The notes under the pieces were generated by a model, which searched no databases, was not told the origin of the DNA, and saw only the letters and a program-made list of their open reading frames with translations. A stretch of 64,000 nt of DNA from Ascaphus truei (taxonomy: Eukaryota > Chordata > Amphibia > Anura > Ascaphidae). This document shows, piece after piece, positions 1 through 10,072 of the stretch. The stretch is from contig CM071568.1 in assembly GCA_036426205.1 (NCBI GenBank), positions 122,595,149 through 122,659,148 on the forward strand. The letters are read 5' to 3'. Position 1 is the first letter of the stretch. Every line of letters starts with the position of its first letter. The position numbers and the translations under genes were made by a program.

Positions 1-4
1 TACG

Positions 5-70
5 AGGGGGGCTGCAGTGTGTGTTTGTGTTATCAGGTGGGGGCTGCTCAGTGTGTTGTGTGTGTATGAG
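5..70. repeat. 34-bp minisatellite monomers (isolated copies)
   Basis: Two imperfect monomers of the GGCTGCAGTGTGTGTTTGTG type. They resemble the units of the higher-order array at 7976-8300, 8 kb away, so the same minisatellite seeded two places or a larger array was split by later insertions. Confidence 0.6.
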
Positions 71-269
71 CATGTGATTCCCAAGCCTTTTTAGTTGAGA
101 ACCCTTTAAGTCATTCGTTACACTTTGGGGAACCCCCATTCTGGATAACATGTTCGACGGTTACATCACCCAAAATAGAGTGTAAAGAAATGATGGGTAA
201 AAAATAATAATTACTCATACTTTTTGAATAACAATGTGTATATATTTTGTAGGATTTTGTTTTAAACAT

Positions 270-994
270 TCCCCCCCCGTACATCTGACAATCACCCCGC
301 CACCCCTAAGCCTCTCACATCAACCACCCCCCCACGGATACGATCTCTTCCCCCCGCCTCTTTCTTCTCCATCCTCTCTCTCAACCCTCTCTCCTCACCC
401 TCACCCCCACCCCCCCAGCCCCCCCCTTCTTTCTCCTCTCCCTCCCCTTTTCCTCCTCCTCCCCCTCTCTCCTCTCACTCTCCTCTCTCCTCCCTCCGCA
501 CACTCCCCCACACTCGCGCACACAAACCTGTCACGTGGACTTTCGCACACCGTCACACTCCTCAGCACACACTGTCACACCAAAAAAACACACACTAGTC
601 ACACTTCACACACACACATTCCCACAATACACACTCAACATTCACCACTCTCCTTCCTCTCGTCTCACACACACACACACACATTCACACACACACACAC
701 ATTTCACACCACACTCACACACACACATTCACACACAAACCCCTTCACACACCCCCACAACCGTCACACACCACGTCACTCTCACCACCACACTCTCACA
801 CCCTCTCACACACACTTTCCCCAACCTCTCACACACTGTCACACACTCACAACACACGTCACACTCTCACACCACACGTCAACACTCTCACACACAACAC
901 ACTGTCACTCACACACACACTGTCACACTGTCACACACACACTGTCACACACTCACACACTGTCAACTCCCACACACACTGTCACACACACCGT

Positions 995-1030
<36 letters not shown>

Positions 1031-1660
1031 ACACCACACACACCACCACACCCACACCACACACACACACACACACAACACTTGTCACACACTGTCACAC
1101 ACTGTCCACACACACAAACACACCCCACACACGCACACCCCACGTCACACTCTCTCAACTCCTGCTCACCACCTGTCAAACACACTCACACTGTCACAGC
1201 ACTCTCGCACACACTGTCACACACTGTCGCCCTCCCACACACTGTCACAACTCCACACACACAGTCCCCAGTACACTCACCCAGTCACACTCACCACTCA
1301 CACACACACTGTCACACACACCTTCACCTCAACTTCTCACACACACACACACTGTCATCCTCTCACCTCACACCCACACTGTCACACCACAGTCACAAAC
1401 ACTCACACACACACTGTCACAACACCTCACACATACTGTCCAATAGCTACCCACACACCACATACTGTATACTCTTACACTCAACAACACGGTCTCACAC
1501 CCACACACACAACACACACACACACACACAGTCACACACACACACACACACACTTCACACTCCTCTCAACGCAAGCAGCGTTACGTCCGAGCGCTCTCCC
1601 CCCCCCACCCCACTTCCTCTCTCCCCCCTGAGCATCTCCCTCTCCTCCCCCCCCAACCCC
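270..1660. repeat. Pyrimidine/CA-rich minisatellite block
   Basis: From about 270 to 530 the plus strand is almost pure C and T. From about 560 to 1560 it is built of CACACACTGTCACAC-like units mixed with plain (CA)n. Long open frames on both strands here are His/Thr/Ser or Cys/Val strings made by the repeat, not genes. From 1590 the sequence grades into C-rich DNA. Confidence 0.9.
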
Positions 1661-3590
1661 CCCATATGCCTACCTGCGGCGGCTGCGGGTTCGGCGGAGG
1701 CGGCAGGCTGTGAGCGACTCTGGGGGGGAGGTAGAGAGCCGGGTTGAAGGGGAGCGAGGGGGGGGGGAGCCGGAGTGCAGCCGGGGTGCCGGGGGGAGGG
1801 AGCCGGGGTGCCGGGGGGAGCAGCTGGGGTGGTGCCGGGGAGAGCGAGGGGGAAGCCTTGGTGCCACCCGCTGGGGGATGAGGGGGGGCACCGTGGTGGC
1901 CAGGGGGAGCGAGGGTGGCAGAATCCGTTGTTTTTCCGTGTTGTATTACATGTTATCATCCAGTGTTTCCTAGCCAAGGTAATTTTTTGCGAAGTGTGAA
2001 ATTGCCCTTTTTTCTCGAATGGGTATCTCGAGTTTTTGGTTTGCAATCTTCCATCTCCCTTTTTCCATTTCTCTACTTTAATTTCATCGCTTTGTTTTTT
2101 GTCTCCGGGATGCTTTTTCTCGTCTTGTTTTCCTCTTGCTGGGGCCCTAATTTTTCCCGTGGTCCGGCAGGTAATGGTTTTTCCGAGTGCTCTTTGTTTT
2201 GGTTCTTGGGCCCTTTTTCCCTGGCATGTTTCGGTTTTTTTTTATTTTTCGGCGTGTGTTTTTGGGGTATCGGGTGGTTGTGCTCTTCTGCCGGGCTTTG
2301 TGCGTTTGGGTTTGGTTTGGGGCGCTGGGCGTGGTCTTGGCGTCAAGATCTGTTCTATTGCTCTGCTTTCCGGTGTTTTGCTGCTTCCCCTCCTGTCTAC
2401 TCCGCAAGCCCTTTCGATCGATCGTCTCCGTGGCCGCCGCTCCCGGCGTTCTTTCGGAGGGAAAGGCCCCGGCACTTTCTTCTTTCTGCAGCAGCCCCGG
2501 GCAGTAAGAGAAAAAATACTTGCTAGGAGGCTGCTCTGAGTCCTCTTTTCCATCCTCGCCCTTTCCTCCTCCTCTCCTGCCTCCGCGGTCTCACCTCGGC
2601 TTACCCCTCTGCTCCGCCTGTCGTGGAACGCCCGCGGCAACGTACACAACAAGTGAGAAGGGGAGGGCCGCAAGGGGGGGCCGCGGAAAGGGAAGAGACG
2701 TGTGGCGACCCGGGATGGCGGCGAAGGAGTGTTAAAACGGAGGTGTAGGCCTGGATCCAGCTGCGGCAGTGATGTAGGAGGAAGGTATACAATAGGGACA
2801 AGATGGCAGCCAAGGGTCGGTCAGGTGTTCGGACAAGGGGCAAACCTGGATGGAGTAGGGAGAGCAGGGAGGTGTAAGGATTGGGGGAGTAATAATCGTG
2901 GCGATGGCAGGCTCTTCTTAGAAACATGGATGCCGACTGGATTAGGGGACACTCGAGTGGGGGCTGCAAATGGGCAAGGCGAGGTGCGAGGATCGGAGGG
3001 GGAATATTGGGTGTAATAGCCGGTGAGGGCCGTAGGGTAAGTGGAAAGCCAGGGATGGGGACCGAAGTGCCAGGGCGCGGGGATTGGTAATTGCAAAAAT
3101 GTAGGCACAGGGGGAGGGAGGGGTTAGGGGTCAGGTGTGGTGGGCGAGGGGAGGGTCTTCCGGCGCGGTGAAGGAAGGCCGGGGCGGGCGTAGAGCCGCC
3201 GGGTACAAAGCGGGCCTAGGTTGGCTGCGGAATCGGCCGGCTGAGAGATTGTCGCGAGTAGGGGGAGCAGGAGCCTCTGGATGTAGAGGCAGACAGGAAT
3301 CCGATGCGCAGGGGTGAGAGAAATGGAGCGCGAGGGTGCATGTCGGTCCGCCATGACTCCTCTCGCGGTAGCGCTGCTTCTCCCAGAATGGGAGGTGGTG
3401 GCGCCTCGCGGGGTCGGGTTTGGTGCGCTGTTGGAGTCGACGGAAGCGGTGCGGGGGGTGGTTTAATCCCGCAATCCGGCCCCCGGGCAGTAGGTGAACC
3501 TTGTCAGCGGCGTGTAGCGAGAGTTGAGTCGGAGATTGGTGAGGGTTCGGCCTGTTCCCCGGGGTTGAGTTGACTTCTTTTAGTTTCCGA
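1661..3590. other. CpG-rich stretch, possible CpG island
   Basis: GC-rich DNA with frequent CpG, especially 1680-1900 and 2400-3560. It includes imperfect repeats of GCCGGGGTGCCGGGGGGAG near 1775-1830. The middle part (1950-2340) is T-rich and less CpG-dense. No exon with a recognisable product was found, and the open frames are short and low-complexity. It could be the promoter of a gene to the left or an unmethylated repeat; sequence alone does not decide. Confidence 0.45.
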
Positions 3591-5530
3591 CCCTTACAAG
3601 CACACGAAAACGGGACTGTGCCCCGGGAAAAACCGAGGACGAATGGTACACCTTAACTGTAAGGCACACCAACCATCTCTACTAGTGAGATCAACGCATT
3701 GTAGGAACCCCCCAACCCTCTCTAACAGCAGGAGTCTGATTAATCAGTACTGCCATTAAACAATTCTTCTGTATTTGCATGTCATTACCCAGAATGCAGC
3801 ATGGACTCAGCCTACCAATGCTATGAAGAATGCATAATCATTCAGTCATTCGTGTTTTGTTTGTTTGTTTGTTTGTTTTTGAGACTACAAAGCATCAGAG
3901 CAGCAGACTCCTCCTTCCCCAGCTCATGTCCCAGACTGCTCACCTCACATCACCCTCCAAGTACCATAGAGACAAGACATTGGCAGCTACCAGATCGCCG
4001 CTCCTGCAGTGAAGGTTAAGCGGCCATCATTGATTTGGCAGTGACCTTCCGCTGGCTGGAGGAGAGCGGACTTATCAAATAAAAATAGACGATGAAAGTA
4101 AGACACGGTCAACTATCACACATACGTTACTCTTGCTTGTGTATATATATAGATAGATACATATACAGACAGATGTATGTATATATATGTGCTATTATTT
4201 CTCGTTTAATATCTATTTTGTAAAGATAGATGAATAGCTTACATATTTCAGCCCTTAATGAACCAGTGCAGCATTTGCCCGCATCAAAAATGGCCGACAG
4301 ATAACGCGTGCAGCTCTTCATCCTCCACCCCTTTGTATTGTCATCTCGTGCGCGTCTACGTCAACAGTGGCCCTCGCGGTGGAAGTTGTTCAACTGTCGC
4401 GGGTGCCACGGGTGGTTTGAATCTCCCGCGCTTGCTAAGGGTGAGTTGGAGCGGCCTCACCCGGCCCAGTGTAACCAAGAAGGAAATTGCCAGATCACTG
4501 AATCCAAACGTCAAAGCACTTAATGGTGTACGATATTTACCGTGGTTGTGGAGAAGAGTGAAGGAGCTGTTATGAAGTGTTCAGTGGAAAGAACAAGAAA
4601 GATAAAAACAAGAGCAGATAAATGACCATAACAACTCAAGTGATCATGGTTTAAAGAGATTACATTTTTTTAAAGTGGACATGGAAGAGGGGCATATCAA
4701 AGTCCATGCAAAAAATATTCAACAAAATCACAATACTTCTGAAAGTATCAGATGGGACGACAAACCGTTTCTGGTACGGCAGGTATGGAAGACAAATTGT
4801 GGAAAGATCCCAGTAACATCCATTCAACTGTCTAATTGTGGGCATGTTTTGTCTTGTTCAAGTTACCTGTTTAAACTCATTTTTACTTCTGCAATGTGTT
4901 AATAAAGGGATTCTCCATCTTTCCCCTCTTGGTGACCTCAACTGGTATTAATCATGGAGTAAAATACAAACCTAACCTCTGCACCAAAGATTATTACACA
5001 CAGGAGAAAAAGGGATATACATGTTTTTTTTTTAGCTGCTCTACATACTGCCTACCACCAAGGGTTCATAAACCTTTCTCATTGTTGCATCAACCTTCAG
5101 TTTTTCATCTGTGCCTCTTCCCTCTCCTCCAGGCCGCACTTATAGTAGTGAGTGCAGCGCGAAAAAAAGGCATGAGGATCGTTGTGGGTGCGATGGTGCT
5201 GGCACAACATGCTGAAATCAGTGATTTTTGTGGTTGGTGTGGCGGCTGCCGTGTGACGTCACGGGCCACGCTCCCCTGTCGCCCTCCCTAGGTCTCCTGC
5301 GCCAAAGTGCACTATCACTATGGCGACGTGTGACTCATGTGGTTGCGTGCCCGTCGCCTTCACTATAAGCTTAGGCTAAGTCCCCGCTAGCGCTGAGCAG
5401 CGGCGCTTGCGAGGAGACTTACATATAAAAACTGTGTCCCTGCTCACGCGGTGCGCGTGCACACGCTCAGCCACGATCGGCACTCACATAAACAAAATCT
5501 ATCTTAACCGGCGCACTCACAGCCCAATTA
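3591..5530. other. Unassigned DNA with short repeats
   Basis: No gene recognised. Contents: a piece near 3773-3815 resembling part of the palindromic element at 28129-28640; a GATA/TA microsatellite near 4137-4195; a 105-codon open frame at 4258-4575 without recognisable homology; and a CpG-rich segment at 5370-5510 that shares a TCCCCGCT-TGAGC core with 27060-27240, so it is probably a dispersed element. Confidence 0.5.
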
Positions 5531-5764
5531 CTCTGCAAGGACATACTTGGTTCTTAGATTTTCCAGCAGTACTTGTACTTCTTTAGCAGTCTGCAGAGTT
5601 TCCTGCTTCTCGGCATTAGAAGGTGCGTACGCAGACCTTGCAGTTGGTTCTGCATTAGGTGCTCTGCTTGTGTGCGTTGTTCCAATGCTTCAAACTTTTA
5701 ATCTTCCAATAGTCTATTCTTTTTTGTAGCTTCATGAATCTTGCTATTCATTTCACTGACGTGG

Positions 5765-6588
5765 TGTGACGGAGTGCTCACCACAAAATAGGCGTGACAC
5801 GAGGCTGAGGTGGGGATTGTGATATTACACCACACCCACAGCCGCGTGATCGCGTCTGGAGGTAAGTTGGTCAAGGTACCGGGTCGGGGTAAGGAAAGGT
5901 CTGGATGGTCAGTAATAATTGCCGAGGGTCGGTGTTTGGAGTGGATCATAGGGAGTACTTAGCCGTGGTCTGGATTGGAGAGAGAGGCGGATCGTCGTGG
6001 TACTTTGCCGAGGTCAGCATTGGAGAGGAGCAGATCGTCGAGGTACTTTCCGAGGTCAGTATTGAGAGGTGCGATCGTCGTAGGTAGCCGAGGTCAGAGA
6101 AACAGAAGAGCGGAGACCGGAGGAATAGCTAAGGTCAGGAGCAAAGATCAGGAAGCGCTACAAGATTGGGAGGCAAGACAGCAGTGAACACTTCGCACGT
6201 AGGAAGGTTTATGCTCAGCCGATGAACGGCTGAGCATATAAGGCATACTGGACCATGAGACAAGGCGAGAGGGGGCGCATCAGGAGTGCCTGCTGTGATT
6301 GGCTAAAGAGGTGCAGGAGACAGGTGTGGGGAGGTTTTTACCTAACGGTGGATTTGGTGATGCGGTCCTGTGCTTGTAAGCGCGCGTTCCCCATATTCGC
6401 TGATTATCCCCCCCTACCAACCCAGATGCGGACCAGAGGAGTCTATTAATCTCACACGTGACGCGCGCGCCCGTAGACCACGCTCATAGCCCAGTGACGC
6501 GCTGCAGAGGCGGGGGAACGGAGCACCAATAGTGGGATGAGGTAAGCAGGAAGCACGCCAAGGGTAGCGAGACTCACAGATCCTTACA
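5765..6588 (-). mobile_element. LTR-A, solo or isolated LTR, minus orientation
   Basis: On the minus strand it begins TGTAAGGATCTG and ends GTCACA, the termini of the LTR-A family (complete copies at 8935-9735 and 18002-18731). It carries the family's TATA/hairpin at 6212-6236 and repeated GAGGTCAG/GATCGTCG units at 5890-6110. No primer site or internal coding DNA adjoins it. The flanking five bases (CGTGG and ACCGG) do not match, so this copy may have recombined. Confidence 0.65.
6212..6236 (-). promoter_or_regulatory. LTR-A TATA box plus hairpin
   Basis: A perfect 9-bp inverted repeat TGCTCAGCC / GGCTGAGCA with a 7-base loop. On the minus strand it directly follows a TATA-like stretch (CCTTATATGC). 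The same arrangement occurs at 16189-16222 and 37502-37535, so it is a conserved part of the LTR promoter, probably at the 5' end of the transcript. Confidence 0.6.
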
Positions 6589-7110
6589 ACCGGGGTCAGT
6601 CAATCAGAATTTACCTCTTTCAAGCTGGTATTTTTTTCTTTTAACAGTCTCTATAATGTTCATGGCCTCCTTGTAGTCCTCCTTCCATTTACGCACTTCA
6701 GAGTTGAAGACTCCCGATCTCCTGTGTGAGACTTCTATCTCTAGGTTGAGGTCAGAAGCTCTTTTTCAGAGACTTTAAGATCCATACTTAGACTGTAGAC
6801 ATTTTTGAAGTTGTCCGCACCTCAGCGAGACTGTGAAGTTCCTTTTTAGAGACTTCTTTCTGTGCGGCAACTGCTGATCTCTTGGTGTGAGGCATATAGT
6901 TCTATGCCGAGAGTATGAACCTCATTCTGCTATATGTCCACCTCTGTCTGGACACTGTTGACCTCCTGGTGTGAGGCCTGTCAGTTTCTATGCGGAGAGT
7001 ATTAACCTCATTCAGAGAGACTTCCAACTCTATGGCAATTGGTGAACTTCTCTTGCAGAGGACTAATCTCTTCAAGTGTCCTCCTCATGCTTCCTGTGGG
7101 GGTTGAATTA

Positions 7111-7612
7111 CACATGCGGGGGTGCGTGGTTGGTTTTCAATCAATCCCCCTCCTCGTGCCCCTCTTCCCCCCTCCTTGTGCCCATCTTCCCCCCTCCTCG
7201 TGCTCCTCACTGTGCCCCTCTTCCCCCCTCCTTGTGCCCCTCTTCCCCTCCTCGTGCCCCTCTTCCCCCCTCCTCCTGCCCCTCTTCCCCCCTCCTCCTC
7301 CCCCTCCTCCTCTCTGTGCCTCCCTTCCCTCCTCCTCCTCACTGTGCCCCTCCTCCTCCTCACTGTGCCCCTCCTCCCCTTCCTCCTCACTGTGCCCATC
7401 TTACCCCCTCCTCCTCACTGTGCCCCTCGTCCCCCTTCCCCCCTCCCCCTCACTGTGCCCCTCTTCGCCCCTCTTCCCCATCCTCCTGCCCCTCTTCCTC
7501 ACTGTGCCCCTCCTCCCCCTCCTCCTCACTGTGCCCCTCCTCCCCCTCCTCCTCACTGTGCCCCTCTTCCCCCCTCCTCCTCACTGTGCCCCTCTTCCCC
7601 CATCCTTAGGGT
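7111..7612. repeat. CT-rich minisatellite
   Basis: Repeats of CCTCCTCACTGTGCCCCTC and TTCCCCCCTCCT units. All three plus frames stay open because the units have few T-A combinations; these are not genes. Confidence 0.9.
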
Positions 7613-7860
7613 GACCAGATTTTCAAAATGAAAAACCGGGACACTTTAAAACAATGTACATCACGTCACGTCCCCCCTCCTCGTTGCCATGACAACAAGC
7701 CACTAACGTCAGGCGGTGACATGTTGCCATGACAATGTGGCATCACGTGATGCCTCGTCACCATAATGCATCCCATTGTCATGTCAACTTGATGCCGCGT
7801 GACGTCACGGAGCAGCTCGTTGTTATGGCAATGTGTATTATGTGACGTCGCGCAGCCATG
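7613..7860. promoter_or_regulatory. Cluster of RFX X-box-like and CRE-like sites
   Basis: Four copies of a GTTGCCATGACAAC-type palindrome lie at 7683-7696, 7723-7736, 7775-7788 (inverted) and 7819-7832. A perfect CRE (TGACGTCA, 7800-7807), a near-CRE (7843-7850) and several CACGTCA strings are interleaved. GTTRCC-N-RGYAAC is the known RFX X-box. The segment starts with a GGTGACCAGATTTTC string that looks like the end of a dispersed repeat, so the sites may belong to a transposon. Regulatory function is inferred only. Confidence 0.4.
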
Positions 7861-7975
7861 TTCACGGAATTTGGAGGGGAGGATGCAGCCAAAGGCAAGA
7901 TAAATAAATATATAATAAATAGATCTAAAAAAATGTTATCTCCGCGTTAGCCTTCAATAGAAGGTGGCAACCCTG

Positions 7976-8300
7976 GCTGCAGTGTGTGTTTCTGTATACA
8001 GAGGTAGGCCCTGCAGTGGGTGTTTGTGTGTATGGAGGTGGGGGCTGCATTGTGTGTTTGTGTGTATAGAGGTGGGGGCTGCAGTGTGTGTTTCTGTATA
8101 CAGAGGTAGGCCCTGCAGTGGGTGTTTGTGTGTATGGAGGTGGGGGCTGCATTGTGTGTTTGTGTGTATAGAGGTGGGGGCTGCAGTGTGTGTTTCTGTA
8201 TACAGAGGTAGGCCCTGCAGTGGGTGTTTGTGTGTATGGAGGTGGGGGCTGCATTGTGTGTTTGTGTGTATAGAGGTGGGGGCTGCAGTGTGTGTTTGGT
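7976..8300. repeat. Higher-order minisatellite: 3 x 34 bp unit, three copies
   Basis: Three different 34-bp monomers, each beginning CTGCA(G/T)TG, form a 102-bp unit that starts at 7976, 8078 and 8180; a fourth begins at 8282. Because 102 is divisible by three, reading frames stay open for hundreds of bases on both strands. The resulting Cys/Val or His/Thr strings are artefacts. Confidence 0.93.
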
Positions 8301-8382
8301 ACACACAGATACACACAGATACACACAGACTGATACACACAGACTGATACACACAGACACACAGACACACACACACACACAT
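8301..8382. repeat. ACACAGA/(CA)n microsatellite
   Basis: Tandem ATACACACAG and ACACACAC units adjoining the higher-order array. Confidence 0.9.
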
Positions 8383-8748
8383 GCTGACCCATATACCAAA
8401 CCTCCGGAACGAGCTGCATCACAGAGTACTATTGACTCACATGCTTATATTCCTGCTACTTTTGTGAGTAGGAACTCGTTATTCACTTTCACTTTTTATT
8501 GTTTTTTACAATATTACACTATCCACTGTTTATTTCTTTTTATGTGCATACGGCGACGCTCCCCTGGAACTTCTTCTACACCATTGCTGCAAGACTTCTG
8601 GAACAGTCTTTTGTCGGGGTCGAGTGATAATTTGTTTTTGCCTTTATTTCACTGTTATTAATATAATTCACTGTTTATTATTTGTATTTTGTTATCACTG
8701 CATAATTTTTGCATAAGATTTCACTTTCACTGCTTGTGGTGCAGTAGA

Positions 8749-8761
8749 GCGCCATCTAGTG
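8749..8761 (-). promoter_or_regulatory. Candidate CTCF motif
   Basis: The minus strand reads CACTAGATGGCGC, which fits the CTCF core consensus SYAGRKGGCRS with its preceding CA. One short match in 64 kb could be chance. Confidence 0.3.
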
Positions 8762-8934
8762 ATTTTTTTACAAATTCTATATCTCCACATGATTTTTTTC
8801 CCTCTTCATTTAGTGCGGAAAAACTGGTGTGAGGTTGCGTATGTAGTTCATATCTGTATCATATGTAATAAGCTGCTTACCTTTTACTTCACTTGTAATA
8901 ATTAGTGTGCTAAAGAAGGACTTTACTATGTATT

Positions 8935-9735
8935 TGTAAGGAATCCGTTTCTGGCTTTGCTTGTAGCCTTGCATATCTCTGTAGTTCACTTATACTCCCT
9001 CCTGCAATCAATAGCACCTGTGCTAGCTTTCACTGCAGCCCTAGTCCTATGCTCTGTCATTGGCGGATTCTCACACACCTCCCTCCCGTTATTGACCCGT
9101 CGCCCTTTATATACTGCTCTCCCCACACTGCTTCACTGCCGAGCAGAGTCCTATCTCATAGGATGTTACTGTACTGTGTTTGCCACAAGCTACCTGTTTG
9201 GCCGTCCTGTTCCTGTGTTCCTGGTTCCTTGATCTGGTTCCTGATCCCTGTTCCTGGTTCCCGTGACCTGCTGCCTTTTTCCATAGCAGAGGTCTGCCTA
9301 TTGAGTCCTAGGTCTGTTGCTTCCTCCCCTCGCAGAGGCCTTGTTTGGACTCCTGCACTGAAGCACTGGTTTGCCAGTGCTGCCTGTCGGTGTGCCTGTT
9401 CCGGTCTCCTTCTCTCTTTGCTGAGACCGGTACCATGAGCCGTTCCCGCTCCTCAGGCAGAGGCCACCCCTGCGCTGCTGCTGCTCCTACGCTGAAGCGG
9501 AGTGCACTTGATTTCCCGTTGCCGAAACCCTGCTTGGATTATGATGTTTCTACTGTCTCCAACCCTGACCCTGGCATGTCAAAGGATTACCCTGGCCTCT
9601 CCAACCCTGACCCTGCTATGAACGACTACGAACTGCGCAATCCACAATCGGCTTTGTGGCCTAAGGTCGGTGTATTCACATCCCCACCTCAGTCCCGCGG
9701 TCCGGTCTTGGTTTGTGGCGAGCACAAGCGTGACA
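8935..9735 (+). mobile_element. Solo LTR-A with 5-bp target duplication
   Basis: Begins TGTAAGGAATCC and ends GCGTGACA. Flanked by a perfect direct repeat GTATT (8930-8934 and 9736-9740), which marks an integrase-type insertion later reduced to one LTR. The 3' part holds CCAACCCTGACCCTG-like repeats and a GTGGCGAGCAC string shared with the other LTR-A copies. An open frame inside it has no retroviral motif. Confidence 0.85.
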
Positions 9736-9756
9736 GTATTGAAACAGACTCATGAG

Positions 9757-10072
9757 GGAATATATATAAAGAACGGTTTTGGTTTTTTGTTAATTGAAAT
9801 AGCTTAAAAAATTATTGAAATAGCTTAAAAATATATATTTCTCGCCTAAAATTATTAGCGGCGTATGCTATTATGTCATTTATATAGCCAAAAGATCACC
9901 ATAGCATAATTCTATATACTGTATACATTAATTTATTATAAATTATACGCTCCTTTAGATTCCCAGGAGGCTGTTTCAGTTGGTGTTTTTTTTTTTTTTT
10001 TTTTTTTAACCAAGAGCAGTTTTTCACCTCATTATTCATATTTTTACATTTGGTTCATACAAAGAGTACGAG
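9757..10072. other. AT-rich DNA with poly-T run
   Basis: Low-complexity AT-rich DNA with a T run at about 9987-10008; no gene seen. Confidence 0.6.

Larger units (their letters stand above)
5547..7100 (-). pseudogene. Decayed coiled-coil protein exons
   Basis: Read on the minus strand, 7100-6613 and 5757-5547 contain charged helical stretches of coiled-coil type, for example EVRKWKEDYKEAMNIIETV near 6690-6640 and EKQETLQTAKEVQVLLENLR near 5600-5550. Both blocks end at donor-like sites (GTAAAT after 6613, GTATGT after 5547), which suggests two former exons. The right block has an internal repeat of roughly 90 bp (around 6880 and 6972). Stops and frame changes occur in both blocks, and LTR-A DNA (5765-6588) lies between them. 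I cannot name the protein. It may be a dead gene or exons of a retroelement gag. Confidence 0.4.

Noticed and set aside
234..1747. Long open frames of His/Thr/Ser or Cys/Val
   Set aside because: Produced by the CA minisatellite; composition is the repeat and no domain is visible.
1661..3590. First exon of a gene in the CpG-rich region
   Set aside because: No coherent exon with a recognisable product or splice partner could be found; kept only as a possible CpG island.
4258..4575. 105-codon open frame considered as a small gene
   Set aside because: No recognisable homology, no splice context, and it shares short strings with LTR-B DNA.
7039..7631. Proline/serine-rich open frames of up to 191 codons
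   Set aside because: All plus frames are open because of the CT minisatellite.
7925..8661. Overlapping open frames on both strands
   Set aside because: Consequence of a 102-bp (3n) repeat unit without stops.
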